DNA from: Glaciecola sp965660815
Lineage (GTDB): Bacteria > Pseudomonadota > Gammaproteobacteria > Enterobacterales > Alteromonadaceae
Assembly (NCBI GenBank): GCA_965660815.1
Contig: CBFIBG010000011.1
Location: 6,792 to 70,791 of the forward strand
Direction: 5' to 3'
Length of the DNA stretch: 64,000 nt
Positions 25,959-36,105 of the stretch are shown here, piece by piece (positions within the stretch are counted from its first letter, which is position 1; each line of letters opens with the position of its first letter). Under the pieces are notes generated by a model, which had not been told where the DNA came from, made no database searches, and saw only the letters and a list, made by a program, of their open reading frames with translations. Position numbers and translations under genes: made by a program.

Positions 25959-26471
25959 TTATATTTCATGCATTTCTCCGTGGTAGAAAAAAAGCTTCTT
26001 ACCAATAGCAGTTTTGACATCATAGTCTATTACCAAAATATCGGCGGTTTGAAAAATTTGCGCATTAAATCCCGCACATAATTTATCAGACAGCAGACTC
26101 ACCAGTGGCATATGGGTGATTACCATAATGCATTTTGGCGGCGACGTGTCAGTTGCGTAGCCATGAATTAAATCGGCGCATTGAGCGGCATTTCCCACTG
26201 GAGTAATAGTGTCAATAGTGGTTTGCTGATCTATACGAAATTGCTTCGCAACTGCTCGGTAAGTTTGTTGCGTTCTTAAATAAGGGCTCACTAAAGCTAA
26301 GTCGGCCGCACTGACAGACTCTGCTGAATCGTTAGTAATCTTTTTCAGGTTTTTTTGCAGCCAATAACCAGCGGTCTCACATTGAGATTTGCCATGACCA
26401 GTCAGGGGTCTTGTATGGTCCGGCTCACGATATGCTATCGCTTCACCGTGTCGCATTATCATTACGATCAT
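25959..26471 (-). CDS. sixA: Phosphohistidine phosphatase SixA
   Basis: SixA removes phosphate from histidine-containing phosphotransfer proteins (ArcB Hpt domain; also the nitrogen PTS in E. coli). It is a small histidine phosphatase: RHGEA at residues 7-11, the R in PYLRTQQT and the second His in VITHMPLVS. The N-terminus MIVMIMRHGEA lines up with E. coli SixA, confirming the start. The 170 residues include a slightly longer C-terminus than E. coli (161). Confidence 0.93.
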   Translation of the reverse strand: MIVMIMRHGEAIAYREPDHTRPLTGHGKSQCETAGYWLQKNLKKITNDSAESVSAADLALVSPYLRTQQTYRAVAKQFRIDQQTTIDTITPVGNAAQCADLIHGYATDTSPPKCIMVITHMPLVSLLSDKLCAGFNAQIFQTADILVIDYDVKTAIGKKLFFYHGEMHEI

Positions 26472-26898
26472 TTATAAAAACTAACCACCATAGATGTAAA
26501 TTAGCACTAATTAATAATTACTCTTACGCAATTAACGGCTAAAAGGAAAAGTTATTTAGCCCGTATGCGAACTTTATAAGAACTAATAGTTATAGAGCCT
26601 GCCGTTCGAAACTATTAATAATATTAAATAAAACAGTCGTGGTTGCCGATATGTCTTGTTATCAAAACACAGCTCTCAGGGCTTTTATAGTAAAACTGCA
26701 TAGAATAAGACCATAGGATCAATATAATTCGTCCAAATAATTACTTTAACTAATTTTATTGTCATCTTGTGTCTATACTTAAAAACTTAATTGAAAGAAA
26801 ACTGGCAAGACTAATCATAGAATTAGTGAAAAATTGATATAGATAACTTTAGGATGAGTGCCCGTTTTATAAGAGCTTAACCAAACTAAGAGACAGCC
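26472..26898. other. Intergenic region between sixA and the M16 peptidase gene
   Basis: About 430 bp of AT-rich DNA between divergent genes. No tRNA, long frame or strong terminator is seen. An 8-codon frame (ATG 26854 to TAA 26880, MSARFIRA) ends 18 bp before the peptidase start and could be a leader, though its ribosome binding site is poorly placed. Confidence 0.5.
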
Positions 26899-29697
26899 TT
26901 GCCATATAGCACAGACAAGCCAGTACATATACATAACAAAGTGTTAGAAAACCGCTTAAGATTGTGTGTGCTTGATGATTACCACCAAAATGGAAGCACT
27001 TCTAAGACATGCTTGTCTATTTCCCTCAATAAAGGACATTTCAGTGCGCGTGATTTCCCTGAAGGCTTGGCTCATTTATTCGAACATATGCTTTTTTCAT
27101 CAAGCAAGCGTTTCCCTGACCCTAAAAAATTAGACGAGCACCTATTTGAGCATCACGGGCAATTTAATGCTTGGACTCAAGATGATTCTATGAATATTCA
27201 AATGTCTTGCGAGCCCAATGGATTTCTAACGGCGCTTGATATACTAATTGATAGACTGTGTCATCCATTATTCAACATTCGAGATATAGAGCACGAAACG
27301 TCAGTATTAGACGCAGAATTTAACTCTAAAAAGAACGACCCGCTTAGGAAGTTACTGTCAGTTCAAAAGGCAACATGCAATCAACAACATCCTTTTTCTA
27401 GATTTTCTTCTGGAAACGCACAAACTCTCTCTCATACCGGCACAGAGAAAATACAGAGTGACTTGATAAACTTTCATCGCATTTCAATTCAGGGACCAAA
27501 CATCAGTGTTTGTGTGGGGACTAACCAAACAGAAAACACCAAGCAATTCAGAAAAATTATCATTGAGAAGTTAAATCAGATCCCGTCAAATAAAAATGTA
27601 ACGAGTAATGATGAGTCGGAACTGCCTTTAATTTATAACAGGGAACACCTAAAAAAGTTAATTTTGGTTGAGCAATCAAATATGACGCCTCAATTGGTGA
27701 TTTCATATATTGTGAAACACCGTTTCGACGATTCAAAAAATGCTCGAAGTTCTGCCTATTTGATGTTAAGCCATATGTTAGAGAGCAAGCACAAGAACGG
27801 TCTGTTTTATCAACTTAAAAAACATAACTTAATAGAAGACATTTCTTGTGACTTTAAGCACTTAGACATCAATAACGATGAATTTTTTGTCAATCTTAAA
27901 TTAACAAAATACAATCTTGTAAGACTTGAAAAAACTTTGGAATTAGTTCAAAGATATATTGGATTTATATCCCAAAAAGGCATTGAAAACTGGCGTTACA
28001 GAGAGAAATCTGAGCAATATAAGTTGGCGACTAAACTTGAGCGTCCACCTGGAATGCTTGAACAGTGCATCAATATATCACAACTACTGTTAGAGAATGC
28101 GTCCACCATAGAGCTTGAGCATTACGTGCACTCCTGTAGTAAATTGGTGTTTGAAAAGCCGGTAATAAATACAGTTCTAAGTCAGCTCCAACCAACTAAA
28201 AAGCGCGTTTATGTAATTTCTGACGACGCATTGACTAACACTAAACTGGTCAAAGTGACTCCTCATTTTGGTGTTAGATACGCTACAAGTCCATTGCCAG
28301 ATGTGCCCAACAGGTTAAAAGACATCGTATTTGAAAAGCCTCGTCAAAATCCGTATATGCCGAAAGAGGTGTATTCATACGCACAAGTTTTAAAACAAAA
28401 TGAGCCGCTGGTTAAGAAATCGAATTGGTCGACATTTAAGTTCTATCAACAATGCGAGCATAGCAGTCCTATTGGGGAATGCTATTTATCAATTTCCGAC
28501 CCTAAGATGGGGAGCACTGCTCAACAAATTCGAATAAAGCGAATTTGGGTAGGTTGTTTACAAAAAGCGTGCGAAACGGCCTTTTTTGATGCCCATCTAG
28601 CAAGTTTGCACCACCGCATCTACGCTCACAAAACAGGGGTAACCATACATATTCAGGGTGTTAGCGAAAAGCAAATCTTATATTCAATAGAACTACTGAA
28701 CTTGGTATTAAATTTCAAAGCAAATAGCGATGATATTAAAAAAGCCATTACGCGCACTCGAGAGCAAAGCAGCCGTTCGCAAAATGTAAGGCCCCTTAAC
28801 CAAATGTTTAATAAACTTATTGAGGTGTATCAGCCAAGTAGTCAAATTATTAAAGAAACACCGTTTGAGTTGACTGAACAGGATGTATTGAAGCAGCAAG
28901 AAGAGTATTTTAATACCTGTTTTGTAGAATGCTTAATGATCGGCAATTGGCAAGTTGAGCAGGCTCTGAAGTTCGAGGGCTTAATTCAAAAACGATTGAA
29001 GGATAGACAACCGTTTGAAAGAACCATAATCCACCCTAAGCCTTTTATAGACGGTATTCATGTGCATACAAGGCTAAATTCATCATCAACGGTGGTGGTC
29101 TGGCATTACACTCCAGCGTATGAAGAGGAACTACAGCAACAAACAAGGTCTTCAAAGAAGAGTTTTTATAACGATATAGGCGCACGAGCCATTATTTTAG
29201 AACGGATTCTTTCTTTTACTGTCTTTAACGTACTCAGACAAAAATATAACATGGGTTATAGCCTTGGCGTGGGTTATAAACCTATCGGAAAATTGCCTGG
29301 AATTGCTATTTACGTTGATTCTCCATCTCATTGTGAACAAGACATTTTCACTGGGCTTAGAGAAGTGCTGGATGAATCGGCTAAGGTATTGCACGAAAAA
29401 GAGTTTGACTTCAATAAGCTGAAACGGGAGATCGTTCGGCAGGTAACCCCTGAAGATAAGAGCTTACGTCAAACTGCCAATAGAGCATGGCTGCACTTTG
29501 ATGATGACAATCCGCTGTTAGGTTATAAAGCATTAGTGACTGCAATAAAAGATACTCACCTTGACGATATTGAAAGATCGCTTGAAATATTGAGGTACAG
29601 TAATAAATATCAGGTCATTAGCACTTTATCGGCCAATGACAAATCCAATATTGAAACATTAAACAAACCTACAGAAAATACATTGGACAAGCGTTAA
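26899..29697 (+). CDS. Insulinase-family (M16) zinc metallopeptidase, full-length two-half form
   Basis: The 932-residue protein belongs to the pitrilysin/insulysin group. The inverted zinc motif HLFEHM (HxxEH) lies near residue 61-65 and the third ligand Glu lies about 75 residues later in ETSVLDAEF. The catalytically silent second half ends with a substrate-binding RxxxxxxY-type region (LRQKYNMGYSLGVGY). No signal peptide is evident, unlike E. coli pitrilysin, so it may be cytoplasmic. The start is TTG 26899, with AAGAG six bases upstream; the first in-frame ATG lies inside the active-site motif and is excluded. It is a single-gene unit. Confidence 0.88.
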   Translation: MPYSTDKPVHIHNKVLENRLRLCVLDDYHQNGSTSKTCLSISLNKGHFSARDFPEGLAHLFEHMLFSSSKRFPDPKKLDEHLFEHHGQFNAWTQDDSMNIQMSCEPNGFLTALDILIDRLCHPLFNIRDIEHETSVLDAEFNSKKNDPLRKLLSVQKATCNQQHPFSRFSSGNAQTLSHTGTEKIQSDLINFHRISIQGPNISVCVGTNQTENTKQFRKIIIEKLNQIPSNKNVTSNDESELPLIYNREHLKKLILVEQSNMTPQLVISYIVKHRFDDSKNARSSAYLMLSHMLESKHKNGLFYQLKKHNLIEDISCDFKHLDINNDEFFVNLKLTKYNLVRLEKTLELVQRYIGFISQKGIENWRYREKSEQYKLATKLERPPGMLEQCINISQLLLENASTIELEHYVHSCSKLVFEKPVINTVLSQLQPTKKRVYVISDDALTNTKLVKVTPHFGVRYATSPLPDVPNRLKDIVFEKPRQNPYMPKEVYSYAQVLKQNEPLVKKSNWSTFKFYQQCEHSSPIGECYLSISDPKMGSTAQQIRIKRIWVGCLQKACETAFFDAHLASLHHRIYAHKTGVTIHIQGVSEKQILYSIELLNLVLNFKANSDDIKKAITRTREQSSRSQNVRPLNQMFNKLIEVYQPSSQIIKETPFELTEQDVLKQQEEYFNTCFVECLMIGNWQVEQALKFEGLIQKRLKDRQPFERTIIHPKPFIDGIHVHTRLNSSSTVVVWHYTPAYEEELQQQTRSSKKSFYNDIGARAIILERILSFTVFNVLRQKYNMGYSLGVGYKPIGKLPGIAIYVDSPSHCEQDIFTGLREVLDESAKVLHEKEFDFNKLKREIVRQVTPEDKSLRQTANRAWLHFDDDNPLLGYKALVTAIKDTHLDDIERSLEILRYSNKYQVISTLSANDKSNIETLNKPTENTLDKR

Positions 29698-29708
29698 TTG
29701 CCATACTT

Positions 29709-29912
29709 TTACGCACGAAAATAAACGCTGTTATAGCCCGCTACTTTTCTTAAGTTAATTTTTTTGGAAATTTGAAACATAGGGAGTGCCATAGGCCCTA
29801 ATACTATACCTGCTGTTATCCAGCGTTTTTTGCCCATACCATTGCGAACAGTTTCTACAAAATAGTAGATGGTGCAAAGTATGAAGCTAATGATTATACC
29901 CATCGTGATCAT
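29709..29912 (-). CDS. Small inner-membrane protein, 67 residues
   Basis: Residues 3-20 (TMGIIISFILCTIYYFVE) form one hydrophobic segment. A second weak one follows (WITAGIVLGPMALPMF) with a GP pair. The tail is basic (SKKINLRKVAG). The alternation of hydrophobic stretches with KK/RK clusters suggests a real two-segment membrane protein rather than a chance frame. It converges on the peptidase gene, 11 bp apart. I do not recognise a named family. Confidence 0.55.
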   Translation of the reverse strand: MITMGIIISFILCTIYYFVETVRNGMGKKRWITAGIVLGPMALPMFQISKKINLRKVAGYNSVYFRA

Positions 29913-30093
29913 AATTAAGCCTGTTACTTTGCATTTAATATAAAAGAGATAGCCTCTTTTTACGGTGTTATTGAAACTTATGTTTGTTGAAAAAAAGTCA
30001 CTGATACATTATTTCAGTGACTATATTTTAGACAAAATATGGAAGTTTGGTATAGGATAAAGGTAGTAAATTTATCCTATAAAAGTACTGCTA

Positions 30094-32214
30094 TTAGTAG
30101 AAGGTGTCTTTGTTATCTCGCATTTTTATCAGTAACTCAGCTGGTTTGTACTTATCACTGTAAGTGGTTGCATAATGCTCAAGTCTATTCACGATATGGT
30201 CAATGCCTAATGAATCCATATATCTAAATGGACCGCCTCTAAATGGAGGGAACCCAATCCCAAAGATTGCGCCTATGTCACCATCCCTAGGGTTTCTGAT
30301 CACTTCTTCGTCTAAACACATCGCGGCTTCATTTAACATCAATAATACACAGCGCTCAACGACCGTTGCATCCGTATACTTGGTCACCGGTGAAATACCC
30401 AGTAATTCGTAAACTGACTCATCCACCTCTTTACCATTGCTTTTATCTTTTTTCTTGCCTGAATAGTCATAAAAACCCGACTGATTTTTTTTGCCTTTAC
30501 GGTCGTTGTCCAACAATTTATTGAAAGCATCTGGCGAAGCAAATCGTTCACCAAATTGATTCATTAAAATGGGGATAATTTTCGTCCCAACATCAATGCC
30601 AACTTCATCTAAAAGCTTAAATGCACCGACTGGAAAACCAAACTTAACCAATGCTTTGTCGATAGCGTCTATTGGTTGACCTTCCATTGCTAAATATCCA
30701 GCTTCACTCATGTAAGGAGCCAAAATCCTATTGACATAAAACCCGGCTCCATCTTTCACCACAATAGGAGTTTTTCCTTGTCTTTTCGCAAATTCAACTG
30801 TTGTAGATATAGTCTGCGCCGATGTCTTGTCATGTGGTATGACTTCAGCTAGTGGCATTTTATCCACTGGTGAGAAATAATGCAGCCCAATAACGTTTTC
30901 AGGCCTATCCGCTTCAGCAGCAATATCTGCAATAGGAATTGAGCTAGTGTTAGAAGCGAAGATGGTATTTTCATTGCACCGGGCTTCTATATCTGCCACC
31001 ATTTTTTGCTTTAAAGACACATCTTCAAATACTGCTTCTATCACTATATCCCTGTTTTTGTAACCAGAATAGTCCAAGCACCCAGTCACCAGTGACAACT
31101 GCTTTTGCATAGTGGACTTTGATATAAACCGTCTCTTTACCTTTTTGTTCAAGAGATCGAAGCTGTACCTCATGGCGCCTGCAATGCCATTTTCACTGAT
31201 ATCCTTTATTCTCACCGGCACATTGGCTTTGATTGCGCTGACAAAAGCGATGCCTCCCCCCATTAGCCCGCCACCAAGAACACCTACACTGCTAATTTTA
31301 TTAGGTTCCACATCCTTAACACCACTCTCTTTTTTCATGTGGGTCGTTGCAAAGAATATCTCTCTGAGCTCTTTCGACTCTGGCGTCATTACGAGTTTTC
31401 CAAACAACTTAGCTTCAGTTTCAAAGCCCTTATCAGGATTTTCGCAACCTGCTTCAATACAATCAATAATGTACATCGGCGCAGGGTAATTTCCTTTTGT
31501 TTTCGACAGAGTTTGCTCTTTGGCTTTTTTAAACAATATCCCTCGGCCAAATCCCGTATTCTCTAGCGCCCGGTTCATCAACGATTTTTTTAATGTTCTA
31601 CGTTTCACCGGATTTTGAGCGAACTTTTCTGCCACGTCCATTAAAATAGAGTGAGGCACGCAGTCATCAACAATGCCGTATTTTTTCGCTTGCTTAGCTC
31701 TGGCAGGGCTTCCTGTCAGCATCATTTTCATGGCTTTTTGGATGCCGATTAGGGCCGGTAGCCTCTGTGTGCCGCCACTTCCAGGTAACAGCCCCAGCTG
31801 AACTTCAGGTAACCCTAATTGCGTTTTGTCGCTATCTGAACATACTCTGTAATCGCATGCTAACGCGAGTTCTAATCCTCCACCAAGGGCTGGACCGTGA
31901 ATAGCGGCAACAAATGTCTTATTCATTTTCTCGATGCGATCAAATATCTTCTGGCCTTGTATAGACAATATCTCTGCGTCTTTTTCAGATTCGCATTGAG
32001 CTAACATACTGACATCGGCCCCTGCGACAAAGGAGTCTTTTTTACCACTCACAATAACCACAGACTTTATAGCTGAGTCACTTTCTACTTCATTCAGAAT
32101 TTCAGTTATTTCATCGCCAAAACTTGATTTAAGAGTATTCATGGTGTCACCTTTGACATCCATAGTTAACAATGCAATACCGTTGTCTTGTCTTGCTAAG
32201 CTAAAAGCACTCAT
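30094..32214 (-). CDS. fadJ: Fatty acid oxidation complex alpha subunit FadJ
   Basis: FadJ carries enoyl-CoA hydratase and 3-hydroxyacyl-CoA dehydrogenase activities. The crotonase domain (residues 1-190) shows AAIHGPALGGGLELALACDYR in two parts, with the catalytic Glu residues. The dehydrogenase begins VGVLGGGLMGGGIAF (NAD binding) with the catalytic HYFSPVDKMPL. The longest frame starts upstream inside fadI; the ATG at 32214 gives MSAFSLARQD, 706 residues and a TAATG junction with the fadI stop. It pairs with FadI as the second beta-oxidation complex. Confidence 0.96.
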   Translation of the reverse strand: MSAFSLARQDNGIALLTMDVKGDTMNTLKSSFGDEITEILNEVESDSAIKSVVIVSGKKDSFVAGADVSMLAQCESEKDAEILSIQGQKIFDRIEKMNKTFVAAIHGPALGGGLELALACDYRVCSDSDKTQLGLPEVQLGLLPGSGGTQRLPALIGIQKAMKMMLTGSPARAKQAKKYGIVDDCVPHSILMDVAEKFAQNPVKRRTLKKSLMNRALENTGFGRGILFKKAKEQTLSKTKGNYPAPMYIIDCIEAGCENPDKGFETEAKLFGKLVMTPESKELREIFFATTHMKKESGVKDVEPNKISSVGVLGGGLMGGGIAFVSAIKANVPVRIKDISENGIAGAMRYSFDLLNKKVKRRFISKSTMQKQLSLVTGCLDYSGYKNRDIVIEAVFEDVSLKQKMVADIEARCNENTIFASNTSSIPIADIAAEADRPENVIGLHYFSPVDKMPLAEVIPHDKTSAQTISTTVEFAKRQGKTPIVVKDGAGFYVNRILAPYMSEAGYLAMEGQPIDAIDKALVKFGFPVGAFKLLDEVGIDVGTKIIPILMNQFGERFASPDAFNKLLDNDRKGKKNQSGFYDYSGKKKDKSNGKEVDESVYELLGISPVTKYTDATVVERCVLLMLNEAAMCLDEEVIRNPRDGDIGAIFGIGFPPFRGGPFRYMDSLGIDHIVNRLEHYATTYSDKYKPAELLIKMRDNKDTFY

Positions 32215-33524
32215 TATTCTGTCTCCACTATCATTGCCGCGCCTAAACCACCGGCTGCACATGCAGTTAACAAACCTGTACCGCCGCCTCTTCGATGAAG
32301 TTCATTTAACATTTGAGTTATCATTCTTGTGCCTGTCGCAGCAAATGGATGCCCGTATGCGATCGAGCTCCCCATTACATTAAATTTATCCATGTCAATT
32401 TCACCGGTCGCTTTCTGGCGATTCAACTTATCCTGCGCAAACTTATCACTTGCGAACATTTTAATATTGGCGAGAGTTTGAGCGGCAAATGCCTCATGCA
32501 TTTCAATGAGTGTTAAATCATTGAGCGCCATACCAGCGCGGTCAAGAGCAATGGGAGTAGCATAAGAAGGCCCCATCAACATGTCTTCCCAAACATCAAT
32601 CGCAGAAAACGCATAAGATTTTATATACCCAAGTATTTGATAGCCCATTTCTTTGGCTTTAGATTCGGTCATCATGATAATGGCTGATGCACCATCTGTG
32701 AGAGGCGTAGCATTGGCTGCTGTAACTGAACCGTACTTTTTATCAAATACTGGTTTTAATTTGGCATAACTGTCAAGCTTACTGTCAAATCTAATGTTAT
32801 TGTCTTTAGACAAGGCCCCTTTGTATGGCTCTGCATAGGCTGTCATGACTTCGCTATCAAGGTTACCTTTTTCCCAGTTTTCAGCGGCCAGTGAATGAGA
32901 TCTGTGTGCCAGCTCATCTTGTTCCCGTCGAGAAATGCCATGCGTTTTTGCCATCTGTTCAGCCGTTTGTCCCATAGACAAACCGGTCGAATATTCAGCA
33001 ACAGCAGGAGGCACTGGAAGCAAGTCTTTCATTCCGAGCTTTTTAAAAATCGTGAATTTTTGCCCTACCGTTTTTGCTTTTTGTAGGTCGACTAAAGCTC
33101 TGGCAAGATTTTTTGATACTCCAATAGGTGAAACAGAGGTAGAGTCAGCGCCCCCCGCAATACCCACCTCAATATTTCCGGCAAGCATAGACTCTGCAAT
33201 GTTTACCGTTGACTGGAAGCTAGTCGCACAAGCTCTAGAAACGCTGTAGGCGTCGGTACTGACACTCATACCGGTTCCAAGCACAATTTCTCTCGCAATG
33301 TTAGGGGCTTCTGGCATTTGTACAACTTGCCCATAGACCACTTGCTGTACCCAGTTAGGGTCAAGCTCATGTCGAACCATAAGTTCGTTAACCACCAATT
33401 TAGCTAAATCAACCGCAGGCACGCCATGAAAATAGGTGGCCATTTTAGCAAAAGGCGTTCGCAAGCCAGCGACGATGGCGATTCTATCCCCGCTTTGTGT
33501 TTTCAACACTTGTTTATTTGACAT
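32214..33524 (-). CDS. fadI: 3-ketoacyl-CoA thiolase FadI
   Basis: FadI cleaves 3-ketoacyl-CoA in beta-oxidation. The 436-residue length equals E. coli FadI. The nucleophilic Cys is in SRACATSFQS, the catalytic His in AYGHPFAATG and the second Cys in LLTACAAGGLG. It is the first gene of fadIJ, with a FadR operator 136 bp upstream. Confidence 0.96.
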   Translation of the reverse strand: MSNKQVLKTQSGDRIAIVAGLRTPFAKMATYFHGVPAVDLAKLVVNELMVRHELDPNWVQQVVYGQVVQMPEAPNIAREIVLGTGMSVSTDAYSVSRACATSFQSTVNIAESMLAGNIEVGIAGGADSTSVSPIGVSKNLARALVDLQKAKTVGQKFTIFKKLGMKDLLPVPPAVAEYSTGLSMGQTAEQMAKTHGISRREQDELAHRSHSLAAENWEKGNLDSEVMTAYAEPYKGALSKDNNIRFDSKLDSYAKLKPVFDKKYGSVTAANATPLTDGASAIIMMTESKAKEMGYQILGYIKSYAFSAIDVWEDMLMGPSYATPIALDRAGMALNDLTLIEMHEAFAAQTLANIKMFASDKFAQDKLNRQKATGEIDMDKFNVMGSSIAYGHPFAATGTRMITQMLNELHRRGGGTGLLTACAAGGLGAAMIVETE

Positions 33525-34068
33525 GTTGCTTCCTTATATAAGCATCAAGTTTATGTGTACATAACTATGTGACTGTCTAATTACAATGGAATTCACCAGA
33601 GCTTGGTTTACACATATATTCTGCGATGGTTTGAAATTTTTCATTTCATCGCCCACCTCTGGTCTGACCACTATGGAAATTGTGACAAAATTAAAACTAA
33701 ATAGCAAATATATGCGTTGATCATTTTGAGAAAACATTATCATCTGGCAGGTATCGAGCCCATTTGCACGCTGAGTCTTATAAGCAGAACCCATTAACGT
33801 ATTTGTATTTTGGCCAACAGATAAATTATTCAGGGATGTGCCGCGTTGCTTAAATATTGCCAGTCAAGAGCAATGTAATTGTCAGGACGATATTAATATA
33901 AAAGAACTTTTTACCCGACTATGAGTCGTAAAACGGTAATTTAAACCCTGAATAAAAAACTAGCAGTTAGTAGATAAAGCTAAGAATTGTAAGTTTCGTA
34001 TCTTGAGTTTCAATGAAAGCAACTTATATACATACACTAAGAATTTTATTTTCGATTTGGAAGCATTT
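33525..34068. other. Divergent promoter region between fadIJ and the moxR-bat operon
   Basis: About 540 bp with no convincing gene; an 86-codon frame on the minus strand (33534-33794) has no ribosome binding site and covers the FadR operator. Besides that operator I see only AT-rich sequence. Confidence 0.5.
33657..33673. promoter_or_regulatory. FadR operator upstream of fadIJ
   Basis: CTCTGGTCTGACCACTA contains the perfect palindrome TGGTC-T-GACCA, the core of the FadR consensus (CTGGTnnGACCnG). It lies just downstream of a possible minus-strand promoter (TTGCTA, 17 bp, CACAAT). Repression of fadIJ by FadR, relieved by long-chain acyl-CoA, is expected from enterobacteria and Vibrio. Confidence 0.75.
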
Positions 34069-35073
34069 ATGTCAGAGCAAACTCAAATCGCCAGTCAACT
34101 ACAAGAGCAGAATACTATGCACCTGCAATTCAACCAACTACTCGCTCATTTAGATCAAGAGGTATTGGGACAACATCATCTTACTCAAAGTATCATCATT
34201 GCGTTACTTGCAGATGGGCATTTACTAGTAGAGGGACCACCTGGGTTAGCCAAAACCAGAGCAGTCAATGCTCTTTCTGATGGCATGGAAGCAAACTTTC
34301 ATAGAGTCCAATTCACTCCCGACTTGCTACCAGCAGATTTGACGGGAACGGATATTTATCGGCCAGAAACAGGAGAATTTGTATTTCAGAAGGGGCCTTT
34401 GTTTCACAATCTTGTATTAGCGGACGAAATCAATAGAGCGCCAGCAAAAGTACAATCTGCCCTTTTAGAAGCCATGGCTGAACGCCAAATAACAGTTGGC
34501 AGCAATACCTACAAGCTTCCGGATTTATTTTTAGTAATGGCCACTCAGAACCCATTAGAACAGGAGGGAACCTATCCTCTTCCTGAAGCTCAACTAGACC
34601 GATTTTTAATGCACGTAGAAATTGATTATCCAGACGCAGAAACTGAGCATAAAATATTGGCATTAACTCGTAATGAAGCGCTTAAAGAAAGTCCACTCAA
34701 GAATCAAATCAAACTGTCTCAAGAAAATATTGCTCAGGCAAGAAAAGACATATTGAAAATACATGTATCAGAGGCCGCAGAGACCTACTTAGTGCAACTA
34801 ATCATGGCCACTCGCAAGCCTGAAAGCTATGACGCGACACTTAGGCAATGGATAGAAATTGGCGCTAGTCCAAGGGCTACGATTGCACTGGAGCGGTGCT
34901 CAAGGGCACATGCTTGGCTTCACCAGAGAGATTTTGTATCGCCTGAAGACATACAAGCTGTGCTTCCCAACGTACTTCGTCACCGCTTAATTTATTCTTA
35001 CCAGGCGCAAGCGCAGGGTATCACGCCTAAAGACGTAATCGAAAAAATTCTAGCGCTTGTACCCGTGCCTTAA
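34069..35073 (+). CDS. MoxR-family AAA+ ATPase
   Basis: MoxR ATPases act as chaperones for assembling or activating complexes together with VWA-domain proteins. Walker A is GPPGLAKTR, Walker B is LADEINRAPAKVQSALLEAM, and ATQNPLEQEGTYPLPEAQLD follows. The lid domain ends the protein. The longest frame starts at a TTG (34003), but ATG 34069 has GGAAG upstream and gives 334 residues, close to the family. It is the first of six same-strand genes that overlap or lie within 13 bp of each other. Confidence 0.95.
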   Translation: MSEQTQIASQLQEQNTMHLQFNQLLAHLDQEVLGQHHLTQSIIIALLADGHLLVEGPPGLAKTRAVNALSDGMEANFHRVQFTPDLLPADLTGTDIYRPETGEFVFQKGPLFHNLVLADEINRAPAKVQSALLEAMAERQITVGSNTYKLPDLFLVMATQNPLEQEGTYPLPEAQLDRFLMHVEIDYPDAETEHKILALTRNEALKESPLKNQIKLSQENIAQARKDILKIHVSEAAETYLVQLIMATRKPESYDATLRQWIEIGASPRATIALERCSRAHAWLHQRDFVSPEDIQAVLPNVLRHRLIYSYQAQAQGITPKDVIEKILALVPVP

Positions 35074-35085
35074 ATTGCAACCATT

Positions 35086-36105
35086 ATGAATATTTCAAAC
35101 ATACTATCTGCGTTAGAGTCAAACGGAGTGAGTTGTCAACTCAATGAGTTGGTCCGTTATCGGCCAATTGCCAGAAGGGTTAATTTAGCTCCGTTGAGCA
35201 AACATATAAATAGCATGGCCGGCAATCTTAGTTCCAAGGTGAAAGGCCGGGGGATGGAGTTTGATGAAGCCAGACATTATCAGATAGGTGACGACATAAG
35301 AAGTATTGACTGGAGAGTCACTGCAAGAACGGGTAAAACTCATACCAAATTATATCGAGAAGAACGAGAGCGACCAGTGCTTATTTTCGTAGATTTAGGC
35401 CCTTCTATGCATTTTGGTACTGCGCTATTGTATAAATCAGTACAAGCATTGCACGCCATGGCACTGATAAGTTTCGGCGCACTCGCCAGAGGTGATAAAA
35501 TAGGGGCAATGCTCTACACGGGTTCAAACGAACTTGAAATAAAACCAAAATCAACCTCAAAGCATGCCATGGCCATGCTAAATCAAGCGGTATTAACGCA
35601 ACAGGCTTGCATCACAAAGTTACAAACTCAAAATCAAAAGTTTCAAACCATGCAAGATTTAGATTCACCGAAAAGCTTACAAAAGGAGTTCTACTTAACC
35701 AATCCTATTGCCCAATTGGCAAAGGTAGCGCGGCCAGGCTCGTTGGTCTATGTTATTTCCGACTTTTCTATGTTCAATGAACAAAGTTTTTCTGAACTGG
35801 GTCGCTTGGGAAGGCACTGTGAAATTCGGCCACTACGTATTTTTGACCCCATAGAAGAGCAACTCCCTTACAGTGCGTTAACTGAGAACGTCTTGGTAAG
35901 CGATGGTTTCAATGAAAAAACCTTGATATTAGGCGATAGAAGCCAAGCCGAGCAATATGAAATGCAAAGTAAAAACTGGTTTGATTATTTAAAAAACTCA
36001 ATTCAACAAATGAACGGAGAACTAAGACAAATAACCTCAGCAAAACCTGTAGAAGAGCAATTTATGGCCAGCAGACAAGGGTTAATTATAGGTGAGTTAG
36101 CATGA
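35086..36105 (+). CDS. DUF58 (VWA-like) protein of the moxR-bat operon
   Basis: The 339 residues carry the DUF58 signature around 65-90: MEFDEARHYQIGDDIRSIDW followed by RVTARTGKTHTKLYREE. The next strand reads IFVDLGPSM, a partly degenerate MIDAS motif of a von Willebrand A fold. Such proteins are usual partners of MoxR. The start is 12 bp after the ATPase stop, and the end overlaps the next gene by 4 bp (ATGA). Confidence 0.92.
   Translation: MNISNILSALESNGVSCQLNELVRYRPIARRVNLAPLSKHINSMAGNLSSKVKGRGMEFDEARHYQIGDDIRSIDWRVTARTGKTHTKLYREERERPVLIFVDLGPSMHFGTALLYKSVQALHAMALISFGALARGDKIGAMLYTGSNELEIKPKSTSKHAMAMLNQAVLTQQACITKLQTQNQKFQTMQDLDSPKSLQKEFYLTNPIAQLAKVARPGSLVYVISDFSMFNEQSFSELGRLGRHCEIRPLRIFDPIEEQLPYSALTENVLVSDGFNEKTLILGDRSQAEQYEMQSKNWFDYLKNSIQQMNGELRQITSAKPVEEQFMASRQGLIIGELA

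Noticed and set aside
25860..26081. 73-codon plus-strand frame antisense to the sixA 3' end
   Set aside because: It conflicts with sixA and the better supported 59-residue gene.
30039..30227. 62-codon plus-strand frame over the end of fadJ
   Set aside because: Mostly antisense to the conserved fadJ C-terminus; no recognisable features.
33534..33794. 86-codon minus-strand frame upstream of fadI
   Set aside because: No ribosome binding site, unlikely composition, and it covers the FadR operator and candidate promoter.
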